A stretch of 64,000 bases of DNA from the NCBI GenBank assembly GCA_026413225.1, contig CM048552.1, forward strand, positions 60,713,001 through 60,777,000, read 5' to 3'. The notes under the pieces were generated by a model. That model was given only the letters and a program-made list of their open reading frames with translations. It did not search any database and was not told the DNA's origin. Position 1 is the first letter of the stretch. The number at the start of each line of letters is the position of its first letter. The stretch is from Otis tarda. Lineage: Eukaryota > Chordata > Aves > Otidiformes > Otididae. Positions 12,583 through 24,862 of this stretch are shown piece by piece. The translations under genes were made by a program, and so were the position numbers.

Positions 12583-13398
12583 TAGAGTAGGGAAGAGTAA
12601 TCTGGGCAACTTTCACTTCTGTATTTTCTGAACTTGCAGGCTGCTCCCTGCAGCCTGGATCCACCGCTAATACCGGTTTTGAATAGGGTCTCTCATTGCG
12701 TCCCTCTGTGCCACTGGAAGCCAGACAGCTAGCTAGTGTATCCTATAATAAATAAACAAACATCCCCCTTGCCCCCAAACACATTTAAAAGATGGATTTA
12801 AATCATTAGGATTTACTTAGCTCTGAAAGGGAACAATTTTTCACCAGAGTGCAGAAACCCCCACTGCAATGGAGGGCCCAAGGCGGAGGCTTTCAGAAGA
12901 AATGGAAGGAGTTCAAGTACCCCATTTCTATTTAATTTCAAGGTAATTTGGCCATTGAGCTCCCTTGTGCACCTTTCCCTGAGCCCTTGTTTGTACTGAA
13001 AGTTAATTTTTACCAACTTGAACAGAAGCAACTGAGTAATCGTGAAAAGTTACAAGTTATTTTAAAAATAACGTACGGGTTGTTTTTCCCTCCCAGGTGG
13101 CTGCACAGTTTAGAGCCAGGGTAACGCAGCTCTCGGGACATCATCTGGGAGGAGGACAAACCTGGTGAAACTCCTTATGCTACCACTAACTTTTTGTATG
13201 GAGTTGGGCAGCCAGTTGGAAGCTTAGAAGTATTTCTGTGTCCAGCATTGCGTTCGCAAAAGTGCAGGAACACTTCGTTTCTTTGGTTGTCAAACGAGGA
13301 CAATGAGGTAGTTTCAAACGTCCCTAAAATAAAAGTTTGACAGGATGTGCAAATACCTTGTTGATAAGAGCAAGGATTGCTCTTTACAGCTGGAACTT

Positions 13399-13456
13399 TC
13401 CATCCAAATAATATCAAAGCTCTTTATACACAAGAATGATTAAAGATGAGGCACGT
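13399..13456 (-). repeat. MIR-type SINE tail, reverse (short remnant)
   Basis: The string ttccatccaaataatatcaa, continuing agctctttatacacaagaat and gattaa, resembles the reverse complement of the MIR-type SINE tail (TTTCATCCAAGGATCTCAAAGCGCTTTACAAACATTAATTAA). A gatgaggcac block follows at once, as if the middle of the element were deleted. Beyond it no similarity is evident. Confidence 0.5.
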
Positions 13457-15327
13457 GCCTGTCATACAAGTTCATTATTTGCTTATAGCTCAAATTTGGC
13501 AAAGCATGTAAGCACTCCAGGATGGCGGCCAAGGTAATATTTCACCGTGGCAGAACTGAGAAGACTCCCAAGACTTCAGGCTTCCTTCAGGGTATTCAAG
13601 GGCTACATGTAGGGTAGACTCTCCTCAGGAGCCAGACTGCAAGCGCATTTTGCCAGGACCTTGTCAAAGTCCCAGACAAACAACGTCTCTTGCATTCGTG
13701 CAGGCGAGCGTGGGGTTTTTTTTTCTGTCCTTGCCCAGCACAGCACCGAGGCTGCACGCAGCATCCAGCTGGGCCAGGAAGGCTGATCTCATGTGCCTAA
13801 ACAGACCTTGATGAAATGACCTCTTAGACCTCAGTAAAAAATTGAATAGCCCATGTAAATTCCAAGAGGAAAGAGTAGAAGTAATTCCATCTTCATGCAA
13901 ATTTCCTCCTTCCCTTTCCTGCCTCAAGCCAAACAACAAATGCAACAAAAGGAGATACAAAAGTCACGTGAGAAGCTTCAAATGGCCTTGACTTTCTTCA
14001 TGTAAGTATCTTATCATCTCTTTGTTTCATTACTTCTGACTTCTAACATAAAGCTCAGACAAATGAGAGGGGAAAAGGAAAAAAATAGACCACCATCAAA
14101 TATCCAGGAGCAGTCAGACTGGACTTAAAACAACCAAACTCACATGTAAGATCACAACTCAGAAGACCCTTTACAAAGTATTTTGTTGGTAGTTGCTTAC
14201 ATCGTGGGCATGCACACATGCACCATGAAGGGCCCTAAAATTTCTACGACATTTTTGCAGAAGTGTGTTCTCTCATATTTCACTTGATGCATACATAGGA
14301 GGTGCAAGAGGCAGCGTGGAAAGCTGCCCTCCCACACCTTATGGCAGATCCCAGCTCCCAGAGGCTTCTCGACACGTCTGGGAGGCATCGCCACTCTTGG
14401 AGACGGTTTCACACGAATGGAGGACAAGATCAACAAGGGACCTGCTTGAGAAGGCTTCCGCCAATTTGCACTAACTAAAAAGGCAACTGCTTTTCGGCGG
14501 AACGAACCGCAGCTTCCACAAACCTTAGCAGCTCCTGCACTGAGCTGTGCTGCATCCTTAGTGAACAGGCCACCGAGAATTTGATCCTAAATGTAGCACA
14601 GCCTTTCAATCAAATTTCCCTTATGTGCTGAACCATAAGCTTGCCAAGCAGTCGGAATGCTGAAGCATTAAATAAAGAACATTTTCAGCAGTCAGGGCCA
14701 AGGTTAAAAACATAAGAAATGTGGGGAGTTGTTTTTGCAGTGAATTTATTGTACAGGCAAAGTAATAAACCATTTGCATTTGAAGGATCTATAGCATAAT
14801 GTAGATTAGTGGTGCTTCTGTTGATTTTTTTTTTTTTTTTAAAAACAGGGACACTTTTTGTTATCTTTTACAGTGTTCTCTTCATACTTTTTTCAGTGTC
14901 TGTGGCACTCCAGTAAAGGCAGTTTCTGTACGACTGCAGTGATAGGCTCAGAGCACCATCTCACAGTTACACCTTCACAGCACCCAACCACCACACCAAG
15001 GAAACCCCGTTTTTCCCAAACTTCCAGCATTCCTTAAGCAAGAAAGAGGGTAGACTGCCTTTTTACACTATTATTTATAAAGTATAATTTGTTTAATAAA
15101 CCACTTATAAAAGAAAAGCATCCCATTTTCACATCGGGCTGAAGAGGGCTTCCCTTTTTTTTGGATATAAGTGTACGTGGGCTCTGGTCAGCCAGTCAAG
15201 AGGCAGAAGTCCCCATCTGCAGATGTCTACATACCTGGGGTTCCACTAGCAACCACTCAGGCTCACAAATTAAAAACCTGTCTAAAAACCTGACATTATT
15301 CCTGCACTCAAATGCTTTTAAGAATAT
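13457..15327. other. Non-coding stretch, no gene seen
   Basis: No gene was recognised. The stretch includes a 16-T run followed by five A at 14825-14845, and AT-rich DNA around 15060-15115 with an imperfect inverted repeat (TTTATAAAGT near 15074, ACTTATAAA near 15103). Open frames are under 100 codons. Confidence 0.5.
14825..14840 (+). repeat. Poly-T tract (16 T)
   Basis: A homopolymer of 16 T is followed directly by AAAAA. It is a simple-sequence feature. Confidence 0.85.
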
Positions 15328-15400
15328 GGGTTTGATCCAAAAGTCCATTAAGGCAAATGGAAAGACGAATTGATTTTCCACTGACTTAGTATCAGGGTCT
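15328..15400. repeat. Copy B of an old palindromic interspersed repeat
   Basis: The copy begins gggtttgatccaaaagtcca and continues ttaaggcaaatggaaagacg. After ttgattttccactgactt it ends atcagggtct. The start is the clearest match of the three copies to GGGCCTGATCCAAAGTCCATTGAAGTCAATGGAAAGAC-type sequence. The far end is a degraded complement of the start. Compare 3699-3773 and 19246-19317. Confidence 0.65.
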
Positions 15401-18400
15401 AAACTTGCAGCACTGGTCTAAAGATCACCTAATTCCCTCAGCTTTTAAACCAAACCTATTCAAAGCTTCAATTTACAAATGCGGGCATTACAGTGGGGCA
15501 TTCAAATGCTGCTAGTGGATTCTCAAAATTAGCTCCTTGGCCTGTAAAATATGCATTAAGTATACCTTGGTGCCAATATAAACATCCAGCTACAGAGATT
15601 TCTAAAAAAAATATCATTATGATTGGTCTCAACAAAAATATGTCACTACTTGTGACTACTAAAGTGTGAGGGAACGAGAGGAATGAATGAGAAGGCAAAG
15701 CTGAGTGACCTCACTTCAGTTCCTCTCTATCTACTACTTCTTACTTGCAAAGCCCGCCTGGCGAGGTGACGATGCCTGACAGCTTTCCAGGACAAGCCGA
15801 GTCGCAATGAGATGGGAATTCATTAGCAGTCAAGGAAAACACTACGGTACGCAATAGGTGATCAACAAACTGGCACTATGGAAACCAGGAAAGGATTAAA
15901 AGATGTTTTGCAAGGTGAAAAACGGTACAGAGAGAGATGAAAGTGCGTGTATTTAAAATCAGAGTACTTGAGCAGAGCAGCTGTTAAGTTGTTTATGGTA
16001 AAGCAAAAGCTTCCTTCCACACAAGGACAGACACAAAGGCCAATCAGTTAAGGATCAGTATGGCAGCTAAACTAAAACACTTATCTGTTCCCCAAAACAC
16101 CAGTTAGAGCTTGAGCCCGCTGCCCATTTGCAATGCCACAGCATGTGCTCTTCGAGGCAAAAACACTTCAATGGGAACAAACTCAAGAGCCAAGTGAAAG
16201 AACACAGAAAGCAAAAGACTTAAAGGAGAAGAAGAGCTACTAAGTTTTCCTACCTTACAAAAAACATACAGCACATATCACAACTTACAGTGAATAATCA
16301 GCATGAAAACTCTGCCAAAAGTGCTGGACCTCTTCCTGTAACCTTTTCTAAATACTGAAGAATCAAAATTTAATGAAAGCTTGAGGCTGCCAAGTTTCCA
16401 AACTTGAGCAAACAATACTGGGTCAAGAGAGCATCCAATCCCAAACACTCCTACTCCTCCTCTCCCCGAGAGGTCCTGGGTTACAAAAAACTACTCTTTA
16501 TTTAAGAGCACGGGAGGTAGCTCTCCTCCACCAGCAGATCACTAAGGACCTTCATGAGATACTTCCTTATTAGCTCGGTGTTGATCACCGGCCACTGCTG
16601 TCCTGAGGAGCCCAGTGTGCGCCGCAAGCTGCGGCAACAAAGCTGCGCTGGAGTGCTGAAAGGGGCCTTTAAAACGCTACTCACAGCACTGCGAGATGGA
16701 GAGGGACTACAGAGTTCATTGCCCGACAGCGCACAATACAGCGTCTGTGTTGGGCGCTGCGCCCCGTGTTTGCTGATATTAAACCCTTCTCAAAAGAGGA
16801 AGACAAGGACGCACCTTCAGGTGGTGTCTTGTGATACGCTAGGATCTCATCTCCAATTTTTCCAGAGCACTGAAACCAGTGTCAAAAATCCCCTAAAAAG
16901 TGGTTGAGGTTAAGACAGCAAAGTAAAGAAGCCAGCATTCCTCTGTGCTGGGATTACGGGCCCTGGTGGGCAGAGCTCTGAAGAAGAAAAATGTTACAAT
17001 GACATCTTCACTACTTGTTTCATATCAAATATTCCCCAAAACTGATGGTGTTTTTCAATTTACTAATGAAGCAGGGGAAAAAAACACACTCTGAGTAGAA
17101 CAGGAATCTCAGACTCCTTTCCTTCTCTCATATCCTCTCTATTCCCCTTGGAACAAATGATATGAATATATTCAAATACTTGTTGTATTGATACTGGGAA
17201 GCAAGAAGAGCCTTTGCCAGGCTGAAATCCCAAAAGACAGATGACTAGCAAATGCTTACATCGCGCTGACATATTCCTCTGATAATTTTTACAGCGCATT
17301 GCTGAATGCATGATGAGAATACAAAGCCTGCTATTATGCTCAGCTCTCACAGTTAACACATTTATACCAGCGTTTCACTTTGTCGTGCGCTGGGTGACTG
17401 AGAATTGCCAAGGACACGAGGACTTGAACGTACTAACGCTAATAACTTCCACGGCATCCATCTGCTTAACTAAACACGATTTCCGTAGTCTTTTCCATTT
17501 AATTTAAAAGACCCTGTCTCACATGTCAAGGGGACAATTTTCAAGGCTTTGCATGAGCAACTTGGACACCCAGCGCCCATTTCGGAGATGCCTGGCACAG
17601 ACTCTTCAAATCTGTTTTGTCTGTCTATAGCTTTCTCCTCCCCACATACATTACCATTGTTCTGATAGATCTCAGTTATGGGGAGAGCTACAACAGATTT
17701 CGCAGCTGCTGGGCAGAATAAATTGACTTGCTCTGAGATTGACATTGCCATCATTAGACTATTACCATCACCCAAATGTGAAGTTGCTGCACGGATCATG
17801 GTGCTGTGCTCTACTTGCTGCACATGGTTTCCCTTCTATGGCTGAAAGTATAAAGACGTGCAGACACTCACCTCTGTCTTTCACTGTCTGACTGTTGTGT
17901 TGGGCTGAGGACTTTTAATTGGCTATTTGCTTTTAACAAAATCCTACGCGTCAGTAATGAAAAACAAAACATCTCTGCAAAAATTTACTTTTAGTCAAAA
18001 AGTAATTTTTCCCCTGACTTTAGAGGTGGTCTGGGTGATAACATTATAATAAAGAACCAAGTAGAGATCTAAATGCCCGGCCTGCTTCCATCCATAAATC
18101 ACCATTAAAGTGTGCTGGTTCTGGGGAAATTGGTTTTAACTGCACATTTCACCACAGACGTAATAAAAAAGGAAATTTTCCCACCCATGTTGAGCTGTTC
18201 AGGATGAAGAGAGATATGGGGTTTCATCCAGGAGAATTTGCTTTCTCCCTCTTTAGGCTGTGGGATCACCAAACAGCCACTTGTTTCGGTGCTGCCGCAT
18301 GTGGCACTGGGTGGTCTTGCAGCGGTCGTAAAAACCCCGACTTTGGCTTTGCTGAGTCCCTGTGTACTTTAGGCAGTTCCCTGAGATACAGTAGAATGAG

Positions 18401-19245
18401 AACGACTTAATGAATCCAAATCTAGGTTTAGAACAGAGGTCTGAACTTCCCAGCTGCTTTGTATGCAGGTATCAGCCTGCAGTTACACAACCCAGACATA
18501 TGAGACACAGTTACAGGGCACAGACTTGAATGTATGCTCATTTGCAGACACCCTTGTCCTTTCTCTTTTATCCAGATCAGGCTACATTGCTTCCTGAGGT
18601 ATCCCACAGAGGATGAGATCATGAGAGCTGTCCTTATCCCTTGCAGAGCTCTCATGGGATGTAGAAATAGGAATGAAAACAATTAAAATCTTTAAGTTTA
18701 TGGTGAAGTTCATTTTTGTTCACTTAGGAGAGATTCCTAACTACCACGTACTGCAACAGATTTTTTTAAAAAAGGTTATTTCAACAATGTAAGCATCTGA
18801 ATAAACTGGATTTTTTTAATCCAATTTCTGATTTTTCATGGAGATTTAGTGACATGAAAGAATCTCATAAGCCTATTGCATTGCGGTCTCCTAAGATGCT
18901 GAAACACATTATCATTAACAACTTCCTCTAGGACTGAGAAGGAAAAAATACATCGAAACAACAAATCTGAGAAGTTTGTCAATATTATTTTCTGCAAAAC
19001 AAACAGTCCAGGAAGTCAATATAAACTGGAGAGACAGTTTTGAATACTTTGAGAGCTTTCATTAGAGAAAATAATATTTCACCTCCAGTCCTTCAGCTTG
19101 CATCTGTCATTCTCCCGAGCAACGGAAAAATTCTCCAAGTGATGGTCCAGCACTTTTGCTGTCAGCGGTAGACAACCCGCGTGTAGGACTGTCCAGTCTG
19201 GTTACTTCAACTACATACACTGTCTTGCATTAGGAGCGCACAGGC
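15401..19245. other. Non-coding stretch, possible degraded MIR inside
   Basis: No gene was recognised. Around 18340-18405 the text ctgtgtactttaggcagttc followed by gagatacagtagaatgagaa weakly resembles a forward MIR with an internal deletion; this is not called separately. The longest open frames are 117 codons (16554-16907 and 17470-17823) and have no recognisable domain. Confidence 0.45.
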
Positions 19246-19317
19246 AGATCTAAAGTCCACCCTGAAGCCAATAAGAATGATTTCTATTGACATTAATGGG
19301 GATTTAAATCAAGCCCT
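19246..19317. repeat. Copy C of an old palindromic interspersed repeat
   Basis: The copy starts agatctaaagtccaccctga and runs through gaagccaataagaatgattt. The block ctattgacattaatggggat follows and it ends ttaaatcaagccctg. It keeps both characteristic halves: a GATCCAAAGTCCA-like left end, and a right half like ATTGACTTCAATGGG plus GGATCAGGCCC. It is similar to the copies at 3699-3773 and 15328-15400, and the divergence between copies implies old insertions. Confidence 0.65.
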
Positions 19318-21012
19318 GCTTCTTATCATCAGCTGTACATTAACTGTTTAATCCTTTAAGTGTCTGACTTTGCAAAATGCCAACAATCTCTAGAGAGGCA
19401 TGGGACAGCTCATAGACTGTCTCTAGTTTTCTGTTGCTCCTTGTTATTCTTCTAAATTATTTATTCTTCAACAACTGCATCACATACAAAACTAAATTTT
19501 AGAAGAAATTATTCATTAACAACAGAACTTGTGTGCATTATCAGCCTCCCAAGCTTTTACGTGCCAAGAAAGACTCAACTAAACCCGGTGGGCTTAATAC
19601 TGAAGCCTTTAAATAAGCCAAACTCCCCCTCAAATCTACGGCTAAGTAGCGCCCAGCCCACTGTGAACAGATAATGAATTAAAGATTATTCTTCAGTAAG
19701 GCAACAGATGAGTCACTTTTCCTAGTAATTCAGGGTGTTCCTTCAGAAAAGGCTGCTGTCATGTAAGGAAGTGACAATGAATGGGAAAATAGCTTTCAGA
19801 GAACTCTCAGGAAATTTCTACTGAAAACCCTCAGCAGACTGCACCAAAGTCAACTTCCACGTGCAGCTAAGAGCGGGCTCAGCTCTGTGTAGAGGTCCTG
19901 CAAGACTACTTTTTCAAATTTCACTGAGCAGAGCTACCACATGGCCCTGCTGAAGGACAGGAGAGACAAGAGCAGCCGTGGCGGGTCCTGAGCTCAGCGT
20001 CATTACGCGGAATGGTCCTGTGGTCATACTGACCAGGGCCATGGCAAGGGACAGATTAAGGGGACCAGCTCCAACCCACCCGCACTTCAGTATGTCCTTC
20101 AGATCACCTGTGCAGGTCCGTCATTGACATCAAAATTTCAGCCAGCATTAGTAAAGAAACTACTAAGACAGTCATTTCATCTACCAAAATCATTACTGTT
20201 TGCCATACAGACACACCAAAAAGCCATCAGGCAGTCTCCCTCACCTTTTATGGGATCATCTTTACGAAATATAGAATGCTGTATTCATAATGATGTTGCC
20301 AATTCTAAATAATGCTGCCAATTCAGAGAGCTCCAGTCAGACAATCCCCTCTAGAGAGTTAATAGAAATAAAGTCTACTCAGGTACCTAAGATGCAGAGA
20401 AGAGTAGGTATCAGTCCAAGTTTTTATCACTCACCTTACCAGATGGTGCAGGATCTGTAAGGCTTCTTTGCCTTTTTTTTTTCTTTTCTTTTTTTCCTTA
20501 AAAGGGTGAGATGAGTACATCCCCAGGGACAGACACTACCTACCACTCTGCACATCACTGCGCAGCAAAGCCACGTGCAGCAAGCTCCACTTATGCCTGA
20601 ACACAGTAATAAGAGGTGCTACATTCCTCTCCACTGCCAGATGTGGCATTTATTGCCAGCAACATTTATTATGTTTCCAGACACAGAAAACCACTACAAC
20701 ACTTGTTAATAAATTAGTAGGGATGTTCATACTGTAATTTAATAAAATGATAACTACTGCATTTTCTCACTGTATGGAGTATGCCTTGCATCCCCGCACC
20801 AATGTCTATCTACTGAGCTACCCTAAAATAAATTTCCTTTATTATGCCTCCACACAAATCCCATTACTTGCTCAACAAACAGTTTTGTTTTCCTGTCTGG
20901 GCATCCCTCCAAAGACAGGCTGCTGTGTATGCTTTTGTAATTACCAATACACTGTATAAGAAACTATGGCATGTTTCTGACAGACTAATTAAAGGCGAAG
21001 AACAGTCTTCCC
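19318..21012. other. Non-coding stretch with a tandem duplication
   Basis: No gene was recognised. The stretch includes the 19-bp duplication at 20287-20325 and a pyrimidine tract near 20471-20497. Open frames are about 70 codons or fewer up to 20840. Confidence 0.5.
20287..20325 (+). repeat. Two-copy 19-bp tandem duplication
   Basis: The core GCCAATTC recurs 19 bp apart (20298 and 20317) in matching context: aatgatgttgccaattct versus aataatgctgccaattca. The copies differ at a few positions, so the duplication is not recent. Each copy holds an inverted CCAAT motif (as CCAAT in GCCAATTC), which may be coincidental. Confidence 0.7.
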
Positions 21013-21172
21013 GAGACCTTGATTCAATTGTTATTCTCCCCTTGGCTTCCTCGGTGATCTCCACTGAGCACTGTAATCTCTCTACGCTTCATTTCCACAC
21101 CTGTAAAACAGGGATGGGAACCTCTCATGCACCTCACCTACTTTTGAGACGAGATCTTCGTACAATAGACCA
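21013..21172 (+). repeat. MIR-type (CORE) SINE, near full length, forward
   Basis: Ordered blocks match a MIR consensus along about 160 bp. These are gagaccttgattcaatt (consensus GACCTGGGTTCAATTC), ggtgatct with gcactgtaatctctctacgc (GTGACCTT...CACTTAACCTCTCTGTGC), ttcatttccacacctgtaaa with acagggatggg (CTCAGTTTCCCCATCTGTAAAATGGGG), and cacctcacc. The tail ttttgagacgagatcttcg matches CTTTGAGATCCTCG. This is the best preserved SINE in the window. Overlapping open frames here (for example 20844-21185) are not genes. Confidence 0.75.
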
Positions 21173-24100
21173 CAGTTGCAACTGACTCCCAAGTCCTCCT
21201 GTAATATACGTGTGGTTTAACAAAAGCATCGGGCAAACTCTAGACTTCAGGTCAACGCAGGTCTACTCGCAGGTTCCTCCAGCAGTACAGGTACAAATCC
21301 ACTGCTGTTACACCAGGAGCAGCAGACAACAAAGACACCGATGGGAAGCCAGACCACAAGAAAATAACCCATCCACCCACTCCCTGAGCCGCAGCCCAGG
21401 TTATCCCACAGGTCTGCGTGTCCTCTCCCCTCAGCTCACACCCAAATAAAAGCTTCCTATCAGCTCCTGCCCCACCGCTTCCCTGTGCAGGTCTCTCCTC
21501 AACTCCCACACCATGCCCCTCCTGGACTCTCACACCATACCCACCCACCGGGATGGCTGCAGGGCTTAATGGTCACTCTTCTCCTCCCTCCTGGAGGAGA
21601 AAGCTCATACTCATTTGTCTTCTACTCCCTCGTCTCCTCCTTGCCTTGGGGAACGGCCTCTGTTATTTTTCCCATTCCAGTTTATTTCATTACGGAGTGG
21701 CAAAAAGCTATCCACAGTTACTCATGCTGATCACATTTTTCTTCTTATTCCAGGACATGACTTAATCTCTATTCTTCTTTTATTATGTTTAAATCTGGGC
21801 TTGCTGGGAGAAAGAAGATGGATAAAGGAGCAAGCTTGCTTTTTGGGTTTTTTTTTTTTCTTGGCTTTGCCTGCATGCATTTCAGCGTTCTCCGTAGTTC
21901 TCAATTAACAACTCATTGAACACTAGAACTGCAGCCTACCTGATCACCAGAGCCCTATTTTGGCGCCACTAAAGTCCCTAAGAAGACGCCCACCGGCTGT
22001 GGGGCTGGGGGCCACTGTCGCTCCCCTGACCAGGAGGGTGCCAGCAGCCAGCAACGTGTCTCCAGCCAGGGAACGGCTGCAGATCCCAGCTCCAGAGGCT
22101 CCTAAACAAGTGTTTAAATGCATGAGCAGAGACCAAAAAGCAACCTTTTCTTCAAGCGCATGTTTTAGACTAAATCATAAATTTTCTACAGCTCTCTCTG
22201 GGTAATGTTGTCATCTGGTTTTCTTGCATGGTAACACTGAAGGGCAGTAACTGTTATCCTCACCAGGAGATCCGGCGAAAAAAAGGAGGAGGACTTTAAA
22301 AGTTCATTACAGAAATCCCTGTGGGTTTTGTAATATCTTTGTGCGCATTAAAAGGAAACAGCTGTCACTTTAAACCAAAAGTCATGTGTTTGGATTAAAT
22401 ATTTCATGCAAACATAAAGTTTGGAGGAACAGTTCAAGTTGAAATGTCAAAGCAGCCTCCGACATCGCTTGTCTCCGTTGACTGGAATTTTATCTCCGAT
22501 CCATTAGAGCAATGCAGAGCTTTTCTTGACTAAGCACAATTTTTACCCAATTTGCACCTTTCAAGCACTATTGTAAGTGCATAGTATTAACAATAATAAC
22601 AATTATAACTGGGTAGACAGATAATGCTAAGACTTCAATTACAGGGCTGGAAGAAAGTAACTTATCTTCCCAGAAGCAGCAGGAGTTGGGCAAATATTAA
22701 CATAAAAGCAGAGGTCAAATTCTGTATCAACTACCGTGGTGCAGAATCATTCACTATTATTATGTCTATTTATGTCAGCTAAGTATATGGTCTTTTGTTC
22801 TTAATACTTTTATCATCCAATTGGAATAATCTGGCAATGTATGCCTAATATAATTTTCTTTATTTTACAGGAATTGATCATGCTGGAGAAGGGTTAAAGC
22901 AGACAGGCCAGGCTGGGAGGTCTTAATTTCCCTATCCTCTCTTCGGGTATAGAAGAGACGAAGATTGCTGTTGATAGAGAGCAGAAATTGAAGTAGGATG
23001 AAGCAAAAGAGAACAGTGACACTGTATAGGCAAAATGTCAACTGGAGATTTATATATTATTCTAAGCTTTATTAAGAGGTAGACCAAGTCAGGCCTCACA
23101 AAGTGGGGGGTATGTTTTTTATTCTGAAATAGATCAGGACACAAAAAGGAAAAAGTGAAACAGGATTTATTTTCCCAGCACCATACTGATATTTTTCTCA
23201 TTTTAATACCAATTTGGCAAATGTAACCACAGAGTATGTTATCCAGACAGCACAAAGACCAAATAAGATTGAGACTCCATGGTGAGCATGTTTGGAAGAG
23301 CTTTTACAGCTCCTAATAAGCCAAAGGAGGAAGCACACTCAGTAATGGTGTTTCCAAGCAGGACGTCCATAATCCTGACAAATGGGGAATGGAGAGTCCC
23401 CTGGAGCAGCCCAGAGACTCTGGCTGTTATAGGTAAAGCACTTCAGCCATAATGAGTTGCTACATTCAACCTAGCCTAATAAGCTAGGTTGTTTGGGTTT
23501 TTTTCCCCTCAAGCTGTCTTGTTTCCCCCTACACTTCAAGCCTGAATAATACCAGCTTACTCTGCTTATGTCCGACCAGGAGCAGCCTTACTGCCTTCAG
23601 CTCCAATGTCCCTTCCACACAACCTGCCTGCTCCAAAGCTATGCCGGGGGTAACAGCTAAAACCATTGTCATCCTTCAGATAAACCCAGTCTGAAAACAT
23701 ATTTCTGGATACTTTCCTAGAAAGCAGCTTTTTTTATCCTACCCAACCTAAACCTCCACGAAAATTCGACAGGTCGTAAAGGATGTCAACGGGGAGCAGG
23801 GAAGGAGTCTCCGTGCCTCCCCAGCCTGGCAGCCACGTCCCTCCTCTTTGCTCTCTGTCCTGCTTGAAGCATTAACAGGGTGAACACAATACAAAAAACA
23901 ATAACAAGAAACTAACTTCATAGTCAGTGGTTTCCACCTCCTTAAATTGCCAGGTTGCCAGGTACTGGTGACAGATAATACAACATTACACTTCGCAGGT
24001 GTCACCAACTTATATTACAGGTACAGCTGCACGTTCTGTAGTTATTCTCCCATTTCTGGAAGAATTGGTGCCTTTAATACTCACCTCTGGACAAATATGT

Positions 24101-24793
24101 ATTAGTCTAGTTGCTACAGAAGCAGGAAACACGAGGGGTCCAGTTCTGCTGTCCCATAAATGCTTCCATTAAGGAGCCCGTAAAGCCCATGCAAAGGCAG
24201 GATGAGGTCTGTCTCCATTAGAATATAAACTCAGTGCTTTAGAGAGAAACAATGTGCATGTATATCACTCCAGGCTCTGTCTGCTTTCACAGCAGAAATC
24301 TACACACTACATTTGGAGCTTTTATTAATAGTCATTTTATTCCACCTGCATGTTTTTCTTAGTAACAGATTTATGCAAAGCTGAGGATTTGAAGGGAGGG
24401 CTCCGGTGAACAGTATATTTTACATTAAGGTTTGTCAGTAAAATGTTATCACTGTTTCCTTCAGAACCCTGTGTAGGTTACAAATACGTTTTGTTTCAGC
24501 TGTTATGCTGATAAATGAATTTCCCTTTTACACAAAGAACTGCCTAGGAGACAGCGAACCGCCACGTGCCGCTTCTGCTGCACTCACATCTTCTGTGCTG
24601 AAACCACTGCAACCGTTGAATCTGGCTGGTAAACACCGCAGTCGCGAGGCAGAGGGCACCTGCTGAGCCACTCAGCAAACTTCAGCACGCGCATTCCAGT
24701 ACAGAAGAGATTTTTGACCTCAGCAGCCCCGTCCTTCCATCTCTTCGTACACAAAGCCCTATTGACCCAACAGCCCCAAGCTCTCGGATGCAT
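21173..24793. other. Non-coding stretch, no gene seen
   Basis: No gene was recognised. 21210-21700 is C-rich and gives several overlapping frames (up to 115 codons at 21418-21765) that are compositionally biased. 22370-22610 is AT-leaning, free of recognised repeats, and keeps CpGs. A 9-bp inverted repeat lies at 23467-23491. Confidence 0.45.
23467..23491. repeat. Short inverted repeat (9-bp stem, 7-nt loop)
   Basis: CAACCTAGC is followed after ctaataa by GCTAGGTTG. Soon afterwards comes a T-rich run, but in a vertebrate genome this is not evidence for a terminator. It is compatible with chance. Confidence 0.6.
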
Positions 24794-24862
24794 TGAAAGA
24801 AAGAGGGAGACAGGGAGAGGAAAAGCAAAGTGGGAGCAAACAAGGAGAGGAGAGATAAAAGA
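24794..24862 (+). repeat. Purine-rich (GA) low-complexity tract
   Basis: About 70 bases are almost entirely A and G (gaaagaaagagggagacagg and similar). It is a simple-sequence region; no gene is associated with it. Confidence 0.7.

Larger units (their letters stand above)
10511..13398. other. Non-coding stretch with simple A-rich tracts
   Basis: No gene was recognised. The stretch holds two A-rich tracts (12487-12521 and 12563-12582). The longest open frame is 143 codons at 11685-12116, with no recognisable domain and no splice-consistent context. Confidence 0.5.

Noticed and set aside
18330..18405. Possible forward MIR with an internal deletion
   Set aside because: Only two short phrases match and the join between them is arbitrary.
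23467..23510. Hairpin followed by T-rich run, like a bacterial terminator
   Set aside because: The DNA is vertebrate by its repeats, so intrinsic terminators of this kind are not expected.
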